Notes: generated by a model not told the origin, from the sequence alone. A stretch of DNA of 64,000 nt from Leptolyngbya sp. FACHB-261 (GCF_014696065.1 NZ_JACJPL010000027.1:372001-436000); one strand, 5' to 3'; counted from the first letter of the stretch, positions 1 through 8,267 are shown. Numbers and translations: made by a program.

Positions 1-96
1 AGCCTAAGTGTCAATGTTGAGGACGCCAAGAGTGATACCAATGTTGAGAGTACAGATTTTGTGGATATAAATTTTGTAGATACGAATATCAGCTAG
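1..96 (+). CDS. C-terminal end of a protein cut by the window edge
   Basis: Frame 1 is open from the first base to a TAG at 94-96, giving 31 residues rich in Asp, Asn, Ser and Val. This could be the acidic tail of a protein that starts before the window. It is too short to identify, and an open stretch of this length can occur by chance. Confidence 0.3.
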   Translation, partial: SLSVNVEDAKSDTNVESTDFVDINFVDTNIS

Positions 97-146
97 TAGC
101 TTGCAGAAGATATCTGTCAGCTGACCCTTCTTGTTTCTTACTATTG

Positions 147-222
147 CTCTGGGTCAAGTCCTCTGGGCCAAGTGCTTTGGGCTAATTACTTTGGCCACAT
201 GTTTGAGCCAAGTATTTGGGCC
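147..222. repeat. Degenerate tandem repeat, about 14-15 bp unit
   Basis: Five to six imperfect copies of a unit resembling CTTTGGGCCAAGT follow each other (CTCTGGGTCAAGT, CTCTGGGCCAAGT, GCTTTGGGCTAATT, ACTTTGGCCACAT, GTTTGAGCCAAGT). The array lies in the non-coding stretch before the DCC-family gene. Just after it, TTTCCCAATAAA occurs twice, at 249-260 and 266-277, with a 17 bp period. Confidence 0.55.
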
Positions 223-304
223 CGAGGATAGCTCGCTAGTTTTCAAGATTTCCCAATAAAATGGGTTTCCCAATAAACTAGAGAACAGCTCTGCTCTGGT
301 TTTT

Positions 305-745
305 ATGACTTACAACGTCATCTACGACGGTAATTGCAATCTCTGTGTGACGCTGGTGCAACTCCTGGAATCCCTTGACCGGGGTGAGCGCTTTCAGTAC
401 ATCCCCATGCAAGACCAGGACAACCTTCAGCGCTTTGGCATCACATCCCAAGATTGCGAGCTCGGCATCATTCTGCTGAACGCGGAAGATCCCACGCAAC
501 GCTGGCAGGGCAGTGATGCCGCTGAAGAAATTGGACAACTGCTGCCTCTGGGCGCTGTATTTGTCGCGGCCTATCGAGCCTTGCCTGGCTTGAAGTGGGC
601 CGGTGATCGGGTGTATGAGCAGGTCCGCGACAATCGTTACACGCTGTTCGGCAAACGCTCGACCACTTATCAACCGCTATACCCAGCCTGTGATACAGCT
701 TGCCAGTCATACTTCTCGACTGAGGCCCAGAAGCAGCCGAAGTAG
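305..745 (+). CDS. DCC family (DUF393) thiol-disulfide oxidoreductase-like protein
   Basis: The 146-residue protein opens with the hallmark of DUF393, YDGNCNLC, at residues 7-14. The family is named for an Asp-Cys-Cys pattern of this type and is predicted to have a thioredoxin-like fold with redox-active cysteines. No signal peptide or membrane segment is visible, so it is probably cytosolic. Two further cysteines lie near the C-terminus (CDTACQSY). Length fits the family. The substrate is unknown. The gene stands alone, tail to tail with the minus-strand regulator that ends at 765. Confidence 0.85.
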   Translation: MTYNVIYDGNCNLCVTLVQLLESLDRGERFQYIPMQDQDNLQRFGITSQDCELGIILLNAEDPTQRWQGSDAAEEIGQLLPLGAVFVAAYRALPGLKWAGDRVYEQVRDNRYTLFGKRSTTYQPLYPACDTACQSYFSTEAQKQPK

Positions 746-764
746 TTACCAGCGAGAGGTGACT

Positions 765-1342
765 CTATCCCGAGCTTGCCTGACTGGAGTCGATCAGCAG
801 CAAGTAATGGCAAGGCTCAGAGCCGGGATTGTGGAAACTGTGGGCAATATTCGCTGGAAAGAAAATAGAGTCCCCTACTTCTAAAACTTCCGTTCGCCCA
901 GCCAGCGAGCAATGCAACTGTCCCTGAAGCACGGTGATATGTTCGACCACACCGGGGCGATGGGCAGGAAACACGCCTGTACTGCGACCGGGTGGAACTT
1001 GATACCAGACTAACTCAAGGCCCCGTCGAACCAGACTTGGAGCTAGCAGAGACCGCTCTACCTCTGTCTCAGGATCGACTAGGCGCTGGCGTTCTGCCTT
1101 GCGAACCAGCACCACTGGGTCTGTCGTCTGCTCGCCGATCAGTTGAGACACCGTGCAGCCCAGCCCCTCGGCAATTTGGGAAACCACCTTAATCGTTGGA
1201 TTCTTTAGTCCTCGTTCAATGTCTGAGAGCATGGCGCGGCTGACACCCGTTTGTTCAGCCAGAGCTTCCAAGGTGAGGCCCAGACGACTACGCCAAGCGC
1301 GAATATTCTGACCCAGGTCCAGAGAGCTACCTCATCGTTCAC
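765..1342 (-). CDS. XRE-family transcriptional regulator with C-terminal cupin domain (apparent 5' frameshift)
   Basis: A helix-turn-helix (GVSRAMLSDIERG) is followed by a cupin barrel (PGRSTGVFPAHRPG through GDSIFFPANIAHSFHNPG). Regulators of this design bind a small effector in the cupin and control a neighbouring gene. The continuous frame has TTG at 1271 as its first usual start, but the HTH clearly begins upstream: LGQNIRAWRSRLGLTLEAL is encoded as far as about 1320, where the only in-frame choice before a TGA (1334-1332) is CTG. In the next frame GTG at 1342 gives VNDEVAL, and restoring one missing base in the GCTCTCT run near 1322-1327 would join the two. The divergent MFS gene at 1472 is the probable target. 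Confidence 0.85.
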
Positions 1343-1471
1343 GTCTGTAGTTATTGTCGGTCGCTAGAGCCCCACCTTTGTTCTGTTATTGTGGATTAAT
1401 TCTTCTATAGAGGAGAGTGGCTTTCAACGCCCTGCCCAGGTGGTGGGTTGGAAGGAACTCGAACAAACGTC

Positions 1472-2638
1472 ATGCGCCGACCTGAACTCACCGCTGAACT
1501 CGTCATTGCGGCCTCACTGTTTCTGGTTACGGCTGCGGTCAATTTAGAAGTGCCTCTCTACCACACTTATGCTGAAGCTGCAGGCTTTGGCAATGGCTTG
1601 ACAGCAGTTGTGTTTGCCGCCTATGTGGTCGGCTTGTTGCCGGTGCTAATCCTGTTGGGCGGTATTTCTGACCGTCTGGGGCGTAAACCTGTGGTGCTGG
1701 CCGGTCTGGTAGCGGCGATGCTGGCAACGGCCTTGATGATCCTGAGCCCCAATATTCACACCCTCTTGCTAGCGCGAGTTTTGCAGGGTGTAGGCGTGGG
1801 CTTGAGCGTAGGCGCTGGCACCGCTTACCTAGCAGAACTTATGACTGACCGTTCAAGCCAGGCAGCAGGTTATGTGGCAGTGGTGACCTCACTGGGCTTT
1901 GGCAGTGGCGCACTCTTAACCAGCGCAGCGTTAGTGGCCAGCCAGACCTTGGTACCCCCGAGTTACTGGCTAGTTCTACTGCTGACGCTGCTCTGCACGG
2001 TGCTGCTGCTGCGCTTGCCTGCTCGCCAGCCAGTCGGCGGTGCCCTACTGCGGCTGCCTGCCTTTCCCAGGGGTACGGTGAAACCGGGGATTGCCATTGG
2101 TGCAGCTTGGGCTGTGACCGGGCTAGTCATCGCGGTCGTACCGACTCAGCTGAACCAGTATCATCTACTGGCTTGGGCTGGACCGGCCCTGTTTCTGGTC
2201 AATGGCACTGGGGTTGTGGTGCAACCTCTCGCTCGCCGTCTCTCAGCGCAACAGGCACAGCGCGTTGGTTTTGTCCTGGTGCCGCTGGGCTACGGTCTGT
2301 TGATCGCTGGGGCTGGGCTGGGCTGGTTAGGACTAGTGCTGTTAGGCGCTGCTGTGGCAGGGTCTGCCTGTTATGGCTTCACTTACCTGGGAGGGTTAGC
2401 CGAGGTCGTTCGCTTGGGTGAGTCTCAGCGCGCTCGGGCTGTATCTGGCTATTTTTTGTGCGCTTATTTAGGCTTTGGTTTGCCTAGTATTGTCATTGGT
2501 TTTCTAGCTGATCGAATTGGCACCATGGCAGCGCTGCTAAGCTTCGGTGCCGTGATTATTGCTGTTAATTTCGTGCTGGCATTGAAGTCCAAATCAGAAC
2601 CATCGGATCGTGTTTTGGAACGCCAATTAGAACGCTAA
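1472..2638 (+). CDS. MFS transporter, probable drug or metabolite exporter
   Basis: The 388-residue protein is almost entirely hydrophobic with about 12 membrane segments. It carries the MFS motif A between segments 2 and 3 (GGISDRLGRKP). I chose ATG 1472 (MRRPELTAEL) rather than the in-frame TTG at 1448 because it directly precedes the first membrane helix. It is divergent from the XRE-cupin regulator, an arrangement typical of locally regulated efflux genes. The 130 bp between them carry GTTATTGT twice (1350-1357, 1385-1392). The substrate cannot be read from the sequence. Confidence 0.85.
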   Translation: MRRPELTAELVIAASLFLVTAAVNLEVPLYHTYAEAAGFGNGLTAVVFAAYVVGLLPVLILLGGISDRLGRKPVVLAGLVAAMLATALMILSPNIHTLLLARVLQGVGVGLSVGAGTAYLAELMTDRSSQAAGYVAVVTSLGFGSGALLTSAALVASQTLVPPSYWLVLLLTLLCTVLLLRLPARQPVGGALLRLPAFPRGTVKPGIAIGAAWAVTGLVIAVVPTQLNQYHLLAWAGPALFLVNGTGVVVQPLARRLSAQQAQRVGFVLVPLGYGLLIAGAGLGWLGLVLLGAAVAGSACYGFTYLGGLAEVVRLGESQRARAVSGYFLCAYLGFGLPSIVIGFLADRIGTMAALLSFGAVIIAVNFVLALKSKSEPSDRVLERQLER

Positions 2639-2732
2639 TGTGGCATCAAGTCCACCAGTTAGCTTGCATGGTGATCTTCCAGAAATCGCAGTTCTGCAGC
2701 AGGATCTACTGGGTAGCCAACAGAGCTTTTCG

Positions 2733-3377
2733 TTAGGGTGATAGCCGCTCGATTTGCCAATTGCCATCATTGCATAGCCGGTACTGTAAGCGGTCATGCA
2801 AACGACTAGGACGGCCCTGCCAAAATTCAATTAGGTCGGGAATAACTCGGTAGCCACCCCAATGCGATGGACGAGGAATTTCTTGGTCTTGGTACTGTTG
2901 CTTAAGCCCCTCTAAACGCTGCTCTAGAACGTCACGACCGCTAATCACCTGGCTTTGATCCGAAGTCCAAGCTCCCAAACGGCTGCCAGGAGGCCGACTG
3001 TGAAAATAGTGATCAGATTCTTCGTCTGACACCTTCTCAACTCGACCTTCAACGCGAACTTGTCGTTCTAGATCTGTCCATAGAAACACCAAGGCAGCCC
3101 AAGGATTTTGAGCCAGCTCCTGACCTTTGTGGCTGTTGTAGTTAGTGTAAAAGATGAAGCCCCGCTCGTCAAAACCTTTAAGTAGTACAACCCGCGCTGA
3201 GGGCCTACCCTCCGGCGTCGCTGTTGCTAAAGTCATGGCATTCGGTTCTAGCAATTGAGCCTCAATCGCCTGGTCAAACCACTTCTGAAACTGCTGAAAA
3301 GGATTCGCTGCTACATCGCTTTCACTGAGCCCTAGCAGAGTATAATCCTTACGCAGATCGGCAATAGAGGTATTCAT
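2733..3377 (-). CDS. pdxH: Pyridoxamine 5'-phosphate oxidase
   Basis: This FMN enzyme oxidises pyridoxamine or pyridoxine 5'-phosphate to pyridoxal 5'-phosphate. The family pattern runs through the sequence: [58 protein letters not shown], and the C-terminal [17 protein letters not shown] with its Arg/His substrate contacts. ATG 3377 ([12 protein letters not shown]) gives 214 residues, the usual family length. An upstream in-frame extension to 3569 is unlike the family and would overlap the divergent dehydrogenase. PLP made here would serve enzymes such as HemL, also in this window. Confidence 0.95.
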   Translation of the reverse strand: MNTSIADLRKDYTLLGLSESDVAANPFQQFQKWFDQAIEAQLLEPNAMTLATATPEGRPSARVVLLKGFDERGFIFYTNYNSHKGQELAQNPWAALVFLWTDLERQVRVEGRVEKVSDEESDHYFHSRPPGSRLGAWTSDQSQVISGRDVLEQRLEGLKQQYQDQEIPRPSHWGGYRVIPDLIEFWQGRPSRLHDRLQYRLCNDGNWQIERLSP

Positions 3378-3485
3378 TTCTGCCAACGCCTGATCGTTAC
3401 CTGATGTTTCATTGGTTGATTGTAAGCTGCCCCGGGAGGCAACAGGTACAATCAACACTGAGCAATCGAGCTGAGAGGTAGCTAG

Positions 3486-4259
3486 GTGGTTTCTGTCAAA
3501 AACCAAATCGTTCTGATTACAGGGGCTAGCAGTGGCATTGGTGCAGCCTGCGCTCAAGCTTTTGCCCAAGCAGGTGCCAAGCTAATTTTAGCGGCCCGGA
3601 GACAAGAGCGATTACAACAACTGGCGGCAGAAATCGATAAGGAATTCGGCGTTCCAATTCATTTATTAAGCCTAGATGTTAGTGATCGAGCGCAAGTTGA
3701 AACCGTTCTACAAGACCTACCACCAGAATGGTCCAGTGTTGATATTTTAGTTAACAATGCCGGTCTAAGTCGCGGTTTAGACAACTTGCAGGAAGGCAAC
3801 ATTCAAGACTGGGAGGAAATGATCGATACCAATATCAAGGGTCTGCTTTACATGACTCGTTTTCTGGTGCCAGGCATGGTTGAACGAGGTCACGGGCATG
3901 TGATCAATATTGGCTCAGTTGCGGGGCATCAAACCTATCCCAAAGGCAACGTTTATTGCGGCACCAAAGCTGCGGTTCGGGCCATCTCCGAGGGGCTCAA
4001 ACAAGACCTATTCGGCACGCCTATACGCGTTAGCTCGGTTGATCCTGGCATGGTAGAAACTGAGTTTAGTCAGGTCCGTTTCCACGGCGATGCTGAGCGA
4101 GCTGCTACGGTTTATCAAAACACCACGCCTCTCACAGCGGGCGACATTGCCGATGTGGTTTTCTTCTGTGCCACCCGTCCGGCTCATGTCAATATCAGCG
4201 AGGTGTTGGTCATGCCCACTGCTCAGCCTAGTCCCACGATGGTGCATCGACGCAGCTAG
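3486..4259 (+). CDS. SDR family NAD(P)-dependent oxidoreductase (YdfG-like)
   Basis: A classical short-chain dehydrogenase of 257 residues. The Rossmann motif TGASSGIG is at residues 12-19, NNAG at 90-93, and the catalytic triad is Ser144, Tyr157 and Lys161 (YCGTK). AARRQERL after the second strand suggests NADP preference. The sequence most resembles the YdfG-type 3-hydroxy acid/serine dehydrogenases, but the substrate is an inference. The start is GTG 3486, with GAGAGG shortly upstream. The gene is divergent from pdxH across 108 bp. Confidence 0.9.
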   Translation: MVSVKNQIVLITGASSGIGAACAQAFAQAGAKLILAARRQERLQQLAAEIDKEFGVPIHLLSLDVSDRAQVETVLQDLPPEWSSVDILVNNAGLSRGLDNLQEGNIQDWEEMIDTNIKGLLYMTRFLVPGMVERGHGHVINIGSVAGHQTYPKGNVYCGTKAAVRAISEGLKQDLFGTPIRVSSVDPGMVETEFSQVRFHGDAERAATVYQNTTPLTAGDIADVVFFCATRPAHVNISEVLVMPTAQPSPTMVHRRS

Positions 4260-4334
4260 GACCCACGGTTAGAGCAGGAACCTCAGCAATCCAGCAGAGT
4301 CAATACATTCAGATGAGCGATTGGGTTTGACGCA

Positions 4335-4769
4335 ATGACTCGACAAGGCTGTCTCTTAGCTTTGGTGCTAGCGGGAACTGGGCTGATTGGTTTGACAAGT
4401 CCGGCCCCCGCCCAAGATTTCCCAGCACAAACCTACCAGCCCGGCTTTTGGCAACCCCTAGCCCGAGTTAATCCCCGTCAGCCCGTGCAGGTCCGACTAG
4501 TCAACCAAACAGCTGCGCCTTTGGAGTATGGCCTGACTGAGTCGCGAGACATTCGAGTTCTACCACCGGGGGCCAGTGTCAATGTGCCACGCCTGCCCCT
4601 ACCCGCTTTCATGAACATCAACCCGGCTGACGAGCTGCCCGAGCAAGGCTTGAGATACAACATCTCGGTCCAGAACAATCTAGTTACGGTTCGGGTGATC
4701 TCAATTAGTGATTTAGCCAGCGACCGCACCTTCAACATCGACACCACGGGCGGCATTTACATCTATTAG
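4335..4769 (+). CDS. Secreted hypothetical protein
   Basis: The 144-residue protein starts with a Sec signal peptide (MTRQGCLLALVLAGTGLIGL, cleavage probably after PAPAQ). The mature part is a small, beta-rich domain (VNPRQPVQVRLVNQT, VRVISISD). I do not recognise a named family. Its make-up fits a small periplasmic or cell-surface protein. It stands alone and is followed by a structured 3' region and a strong terminator. Confidence 0.75.
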   Translation: MTRQGCLLALVLAGTGLIGLTSPAPAQDFPAQTYQPGFWQPLARVNPRQPVQVRLVNQTAAPLEYGLTESRDIRVLPPGASVNVPRLPLPAFMNINPADELPEQGLRYNISVQNNLVTVRVISISDLASDRTFNIDTTGGIYIY

Positions 4770-4780
4770 ATAGAGAACCT

Positions 4781-4860
4781 GTTTAAACCCCTGGGCACTT
4801 GCCCGTAGAAGACGTCAGCACTCAGGGGTTCCGCGAAGAAGTGAGCTTCTAAGTTTAAGT
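4781..4860 (+). other. Structured 3' region or possible small RNA
   Basis: AACCCCTG (4786-4793) pairs with CAGGGGTT (4823-4830), enclosing a nested GGGC/GCCC pair (4793-4796, 4801-4804). A further AGAAG/CTTCT pair lies between 4836 and 4850. The segment runs into the terminator at 4865-4891. It may be the 3' UTR of the preceding gene or an independent small RNA. Confidence 0.4.
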
Positions 4861-4864
4861 TTCT

Positions 4865-4891
4865 TAAAGCCGACTTTTTTAGTCGGCTTTA
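4865..4891 (+). terminator. Rho-independent terminator
   Basis: An 11 bp perfect stem (TAAAGCCGACT, 4865-4875, with its complement at 4881-4891) surrounds a five-T loop. The arrangement is A-rich on the left arm and T-rich on the right, so it could act in both directions. It separates the secreted protein from the JAMM/moeB pair. Confidence 0.8.
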
Positions 4892-5024
4892 TTTGACTGG
4901 TCTTGATAGGCGTGTTACCTTCACACGCACAGTTGATTGTTGCCTCGGTTGAATTTTCAACAAGGGCGATCAAGTTCGTATCAATTCTCACCCGCGTGAT
5001 TCTTTGGTGTCGGCGGACTGCTCT

Positions 5025-5489
5025 ATGGTCCTCGTTCTGTCAGCCCAACAGCTCAACCAGATTTGTGTCCATGCTCAGCAGACTTACCCCAATGAGTGTT
5101 GCGGGCTGATGTTGGGCAGAGGAGTGTTTAAGGGCGAACATCGAGAATTGGTTTCACTTTGGCCTACCCGCAATGCTTGGGAGAATAGTGCCGACAATCC
5201 TCTGGACGATGGCGCGTCCCCAACTGAACGGTTCCTAATTGATGCCAGTGAGATCCTGATGGCTCAACGGCATGCTCGTACCAACGGTCTGGAGATCGTT
5301 GGAGTCTATCACTCCCACCCGGACCACCCAGCTGTGCCCTCAGAGTTTGACCGGGAGTACGCTTGGCCGCGATGCTCCTATGTCATTGTTTCAGTTCAAA
5401 CCGGACAAGCTCGTGAGATCTATAGTTGGACTCTCAGCGATCAACAGACCTTCGTGCCTGAAGCAATCTTGCAGACTCAGCCCCTCTAG
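5025..5489 (+). CDS. M67 family (JAMM/Mov34) metallopeptidase
   Basis: A complete JAMM zinc-protease motif is present: Glu24 (YPNECCGLMLG), then His96-x-His98-x7-Ser106-x2-Asp109 (HSHPDHPAVPSEFD). Prokaryotic members of this family trim or release ubiquitin-like sulfur-carrier proteins, for example Mec acting on CysO in Mycobacterium. ATG 5025 gives 154 residues; TTG 5004 and GTG 5007 are alternatives. The moeB-type E1-like gene follows after 39 bases, supporting a role in sulfur-carrier processing. No sulfur-carrier gene is visible nearby. Confidence 0.88.
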   Translation: MVLVLSAQQLNQICVHAQQTYPNECCGLMLGRGVFKGEHRELVSLWPTRNAWENSADNPLDDGASPTERFLIDASEILMAQRHARTNGLEIVGVYHSHPDHPAVPSEFDREYAWPRCSYVIVSVQTGQAREIYSWTLSDQQTFVPEAILQTQPL

Positions 5490-5528
5490 CTTGGCCGCCT
5501 AAATTTCTTCTTTAGAAGCAACTGCTCT

Positions 5529-6704
5529 ATGACTCTAAATCCTGACCTCGATTCGATTGAACTGACTCGTGACGACTACGAGCGTTACTCGCGTCACTTG
5601 ATTCTGCCGGAAGTCGGCGTCGAAGGCCAAAAGCGCCTAAAGGCTGGTAGTGTTCTCTGCATTGGCTCCGGCGGATTGGGTTCGCCCCTGTTGCTTTATC
5701 TAGCTGCCGCCGGTGTCGGTCGCATTGGCCTGGTAGATTTTGACGTGGTTGACGCCTCCAACCTGCAACGCCAGATTATTCATGGCACGGCTGCCGTAGG
5801 CAAACCAAAAATTCAGTCAGCGAAAAACCGCATTCTAGACATCAATCCTTACTGCCAGGTTGATCTCTATGAGGAACGTTTCACCTCAGAGAACGCCCTG
5901 CGCATTATGGAGCCTTACGACATCGTGGTCGATGGCACCGATAACTTTCCAACCCGCTATCTAGTCAACGACGCCTGCGTCCTGCTCGGTAAGCCCAATG
6001 TCTACGGTTCTATCTACCGCTTTGAGGGACAAGCAACCGTCTTCAACTATCAAGAGGGACCCAACTACCGCGACCTCTATCCCGAGCCACCGCCACCTGG
6101 ATTGGTGCCCTCCTGCGCCGAAGGCGGGGTCTTGGGCATTCTGCCCGGCATTATCGGCGTGATTCAAGCCACCGAAACCGTCAAGATCTTGTTGGGCAAG
6201 GGCAATACGCTGAGTGGGCGGCTGCTGCTCTACAACGCTTTGGAAATGAAATTCCGCGAACTCAAGCTGCGTCCTAACCCAGTTCGACCCGTGATTGAAA
6301 AGCTCATCGACTACGAGCAGTTCTGCGGCATTCCGCAAGCTAAGGCTGCTGAAGCAGCGAGTCAAGCCACTCTGTCAGAAATGACTGTGCAAGAACTCAA
6401 AACGCTGCTCGATAGCGGTGCCGATGACTACGTGTTGATCGATGTCCGCAATCCCAACGAGTACGAAATCGCTCGCATCCCTGGCGCGGTGCTGGTTCCC
6501 CTGCCTGACATCGAGAATGGCAATGGTGTTGACCAGGTTCGTGAGCTGGTGAACGGTCACAAGCTAATCGCCCACTGCAAAATGGGAGGTCGCTCTGCCA
6601 AGGCCCTAGGCATTCTCAAGCAAGCTGGCCTTGAAGGCATCAATGTTAAAGGCGGCATCACCGCCTGGAGCCAGGAAGTTGACCCCAATGTACCGACCTA
6701 CTAA
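5529..6704 (+). CDS. moeB: MoeB/MoeZ-type adenylyltransferase with C-terminal rhodanese domain
   Basis: Residues 1-250 form an E1-like ThiF/MoeB domain: the nucleotide motif GSGGLGS is at 46-52, ND-type contacts lie in VDFDVVDASNLQRQ, and a conserved cysteine is Cys196 in PGLVPSCAEGGVLG. Residues 283-391 form a rhodanese domain with Cys350 in the loop CKMGGRS. Proteins of this design (MoeZ, MOCS3) adenylylate the C-terminal Gly of small sulfur carriers and then pass sulfur to make a thiocarboxylate. This serves molybdopterin, thiamine, cysteine or tRNA thiolation. The Zn-binding CxxC pairs of E. coli MoeB are not evident. It is likely co-transcribed with the JAMM gene and is followed by a terminator. 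Confidence 0.93.
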   Translation: MTLNPDLDSIELTRDDYERYSRHLILPEVGVEGQKRLKAGSVLCIGSGGLGSPLLLYLAAAGVGRIGLVDFDVVDASNLQRQIIHGTAAVGKPKIQSAKNRILDINPYCQVDLYEERFTSENALRIMEPYDIVVDGTDNFPTRYLVNDACVLLGKPNVYGSIYRFEGQATVFNYQEGPNYRDLYPEPPPPGLVPSCAEGGVLGILPGIIGVIQATETVKILLGKGNTLSGRLLLYNALEMKFRELKLRPNPVRPVIEKLIDYEQFCGIPQAKAAEAASQATLSEMTVQELKTLLDSGADDYVLIDVRNPNEYEIARIPGAVLVPLPDIENGNGVDQVRELVNGHKLIAHCKMGGRSAKALGILKQAGLEGINVKGGITAWSQEVDPNVPTY

Positions 6705-6746
6705 TTTCGGTTAATTCTCAACGGGACAGGTAGTAGCAGCTTCATC

Positions 6747-6798
6747 AGCCTAAATCGCATTACTTCTCTAGAGGAGGTGCTGCGGTTTAGGCTATTTT
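6747..6798 (+). terminator. Stem-loop terminator after moeB
   Basis: AGCCTAAATCGCA (6747-6759) pairs over 13 bp with TGCGGTTTAGGCT (6781-6793), with one G-T wobble, and is followed by ATTTTGG. The 21-base loop contains a smaller CTCTAGAG palindrome. Confidence 0.7.
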
Positions 6799-6954
6799 GG
6801 TAGCGGCTTAGGCTAGAGCTTCGCACCCGAGTGAAAGCAGAGGTATCAATCAGGCTCACAAATTGTAACTTTAGCTACAGTTTGCGTCATGGGCCTCGTA
6901 CAATCGCTTCATAAGCTCACAAAAGTACGCATTTCAGCGATAGGGAGAAGGATG

Positions 6955-7146
6955 ATGGCCGAATTAATCTGTACGGTTCCCATTCCCAAAACACCTCAAG
7001 AGCTAGAATCTGCTATTCAAAGCTATAGAGTCAGTGACCTCAACGGCTCTGATCTGTTCTGCCAGTGGCAGGCTATTCGCGATGCTTCCCTCGCGCAATC
7101 TGTCGAACTTGAGAGTGACCAGGTGGCTGGCGAAGAAAGTTATTAG
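6955..7146 (+). CDS. Small hypothetical protein
   Basis: An acidic 63-residue protein (MAELICTVPIPKTPQELESA...) with no membrane segment. ATG 6955 has the Shine-Dalgarno-like AGGGAGAAGG four bases upstream; ATG 6952 is too close to that site, and 6889 would add an unsupported N-terminus. I do not recognise the family. It is a single gene with a stem-loop after it. Confidence 0.6.
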   Translation: MAELICTVPIPKTPQELESAIQSYRVSDLNGSDLFCQWQAIRDASLAQSVELESDQVAGEESY

Positions 7147-7171
7147 AAATAATTTACAACTATAAAGTCAT

Positions 7172-7204
7172 CCCCTAATGCAGACAAGCAATCTTCATTA
7201 GGGG
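7172..7204. terminator. Stem-loop between convergent genes
   Basis: CCCCTAATG (7172-7180) and CATTAGGGG (7196-7204) form a perfect 9 bp stem with a 15-base loop. No T-run follows on the plus strand. It may protect or end both the plus-strand small gene and the minus-strand EVE transcript. Confidence 0.45.
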
Positions 7205-7263
7205 CAACAGCATGCGTATATATTTACGAGATATAGGGACTGGCTTGGCCTTGCCAAGCTCCT

Positions 7264-7668
7264 TCAACTGGCTAACTCTAAAATGCGTTGCCACTCGTCT
7301 TCCTGAACAGGCATTGCTGAGAGCCGAGACAACTTGACTAAAGGAAATTCAGCAAACTCAGGCAATTGCTTAAAGGTCGCCAGCGTCACTGGCTTAGCTA
7401 AGGCTTCAATAGGAGTAATGTCAAAGACTACAAAGCGAGGGTCTGCCAGCTTTGGGTCTGGATAGGCTTCTGTTTCAATACGGGCGATACCAGTAATCGC
7501 TTTTTGCTTGCCAGTGTGGTAGATGAAGGCGAGATCACCCGGAGCCACTAGGCGCATATATTTAAGAGCCAGATTATTGCCGACGCCATCCCATACCGTG
7601 CGTCCATCTCGCAGCAAATCGGCAAAGTTATAGTCGTCGGGCTCAGTTTTCAGTAGCCAGCGCTTCAT
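7264..7668 (-). CDS. EVE domain-containing protein
   Basis: The 134-residue protein is a single EVE domain: it starts MKRWLLKTEPDDYNFADL, then WDGVGNNLALKYMR, GDLAFIYHTGKQKAITGIA and PVTLATFKQ. EVE domains have the PUA-like fold of YTH proteins and bind modified bases in RNA or DNA. ATG 7668 begins exactly at the conserved W-L-x-K-T-E-P start of the family; the open frame extends to 7704 without support. It overlaps the end of the upstream small gene by 26 bases, suggesting coupled translation. Confidence 0.92.
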   Translation of the reverse strand: MKRWLLKTEPDDYNFADLLRDGRTVWDGVGNNLALKYMRLVAPGDLAFIYHTGKQKAITGIARIETEAYPDPKLADPRFVVFDITPIEALAKPVTLATFKQLPEFAEFPLVKLSRLSAMPVQEDEWQRILELAS

Positions 7669-7897
7669 TAAGATCGAGCAATGATTCCAGAATGGGCGTA
7701 TCAATCCAGCCCAACTGCCACAGTACCATCGGCAGAGGGCCTAACCATGCCTGCTGGATTTCGCGGGCGCGGTAGATCTGTTCCTGAGTCAAAATTCCAC
7801 GCCGTAACAGTGACTGCTCAATACGGCTGAGAGGACGGGGGGGTTCATCAGAAACGTTAGGCACTATGGAGTCGTTAGCTGGTGGAAGAGCAATCAT
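7643..7897 (-). CDS. Small cyanobacterial protein, DUF2949-like
   Basis: An 84-residue protein. Its second half (LLRRGILTQEQIYRAREIQ, then GPLPMVLWQLGWIDTPILESLLD) has the pattern I associate with DUF2949, a small family of unknown function found in cyanobacteria. The first 25 residues are variable and Pro/Ser-rich. The 3' end overlaps the EVE gene start, so the two are probably one transcript. Family assignment is from pattern memory and is moderate. Confidence 0.65.
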   Translation of the reverse strand: MIALPPANDSIVPNVSDEPPRPLSRIEQSLLRRGILTQEQIYRAREIQQAWLGPLPMVLWQLGWIDTPILESLLDLNEALATEN

Positions 7898-7985
7898 AAG
7901 GTTAAGGTCTAGAAGGTTAAACAGTTGGCTGCCGGAGTTGACTCAGGGATAGAGGGGGGCAGCTCTACCTGTGAGTGGACACACT

Positions 7986-8267
7986 CTACGCCAAGGTGCT
8001 GCAAGCACTATACGCTAATGTGGCACTTTTCAAAGTGGTCGATTGAGTTGAAGCAGCGGTCCAAGCTTTTAGAATTGGACAGCCACTCTCTGCATTAATC
8101 TGGCCGCAGGACAAGGCGATCAGTAGAGTATTCAGCGCGAGCAGATCAGCAGCGGTAATTGGGCTTTCCTGGAGCAATAAGTTGATTTCTTGTTGCGCCC
8201 AGGGCTCCAATTGCTCAGTGCGTAAAGCGTCTAAAACTAGCCCTTGAATAGTTGCCATAGTCGGCAT
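7986..8267 (-). CDS. Small hypothetical protein
   Basis: A helical 93-residue protein (MPTMATIQGLVLDALRTEQL..., then INLLLQESPITAADLLALNTLLIALSCG). GGGGGC lies just before ATG 8267, which I prefer to the in-frame position at 8324. The C-terminus is low-complexity Ser/Thr/Ala. I do not recognise a family with confidence. Confidence 0.5.
   Translation of the reverse strand: MPTMATIQGLVLDALRTEQLEPWAQQEINLLLQESPITAADLLALNTLLIALSCGQINAESGCPILKAWTAASTQSTTLKSATLAYSACSTLA

Noticed and set aside
147-222. CRISPR-like array
   Set aside because: The unit is only 14-15 bp, imperfect, and without unique spacers; no cas genes are in the window.
278-673. A minus-strand frame of 131 codons opposite the DCC-family gene
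   Set aside because: The plus-strand gene has a clear family motif, and this frame has none.
4903-5109. A plus-strand frame preceding and overlapping the JAMM gene
   Set aside because: It overlaps the well-supported JAMM start in another frame and shows no domain pattern.
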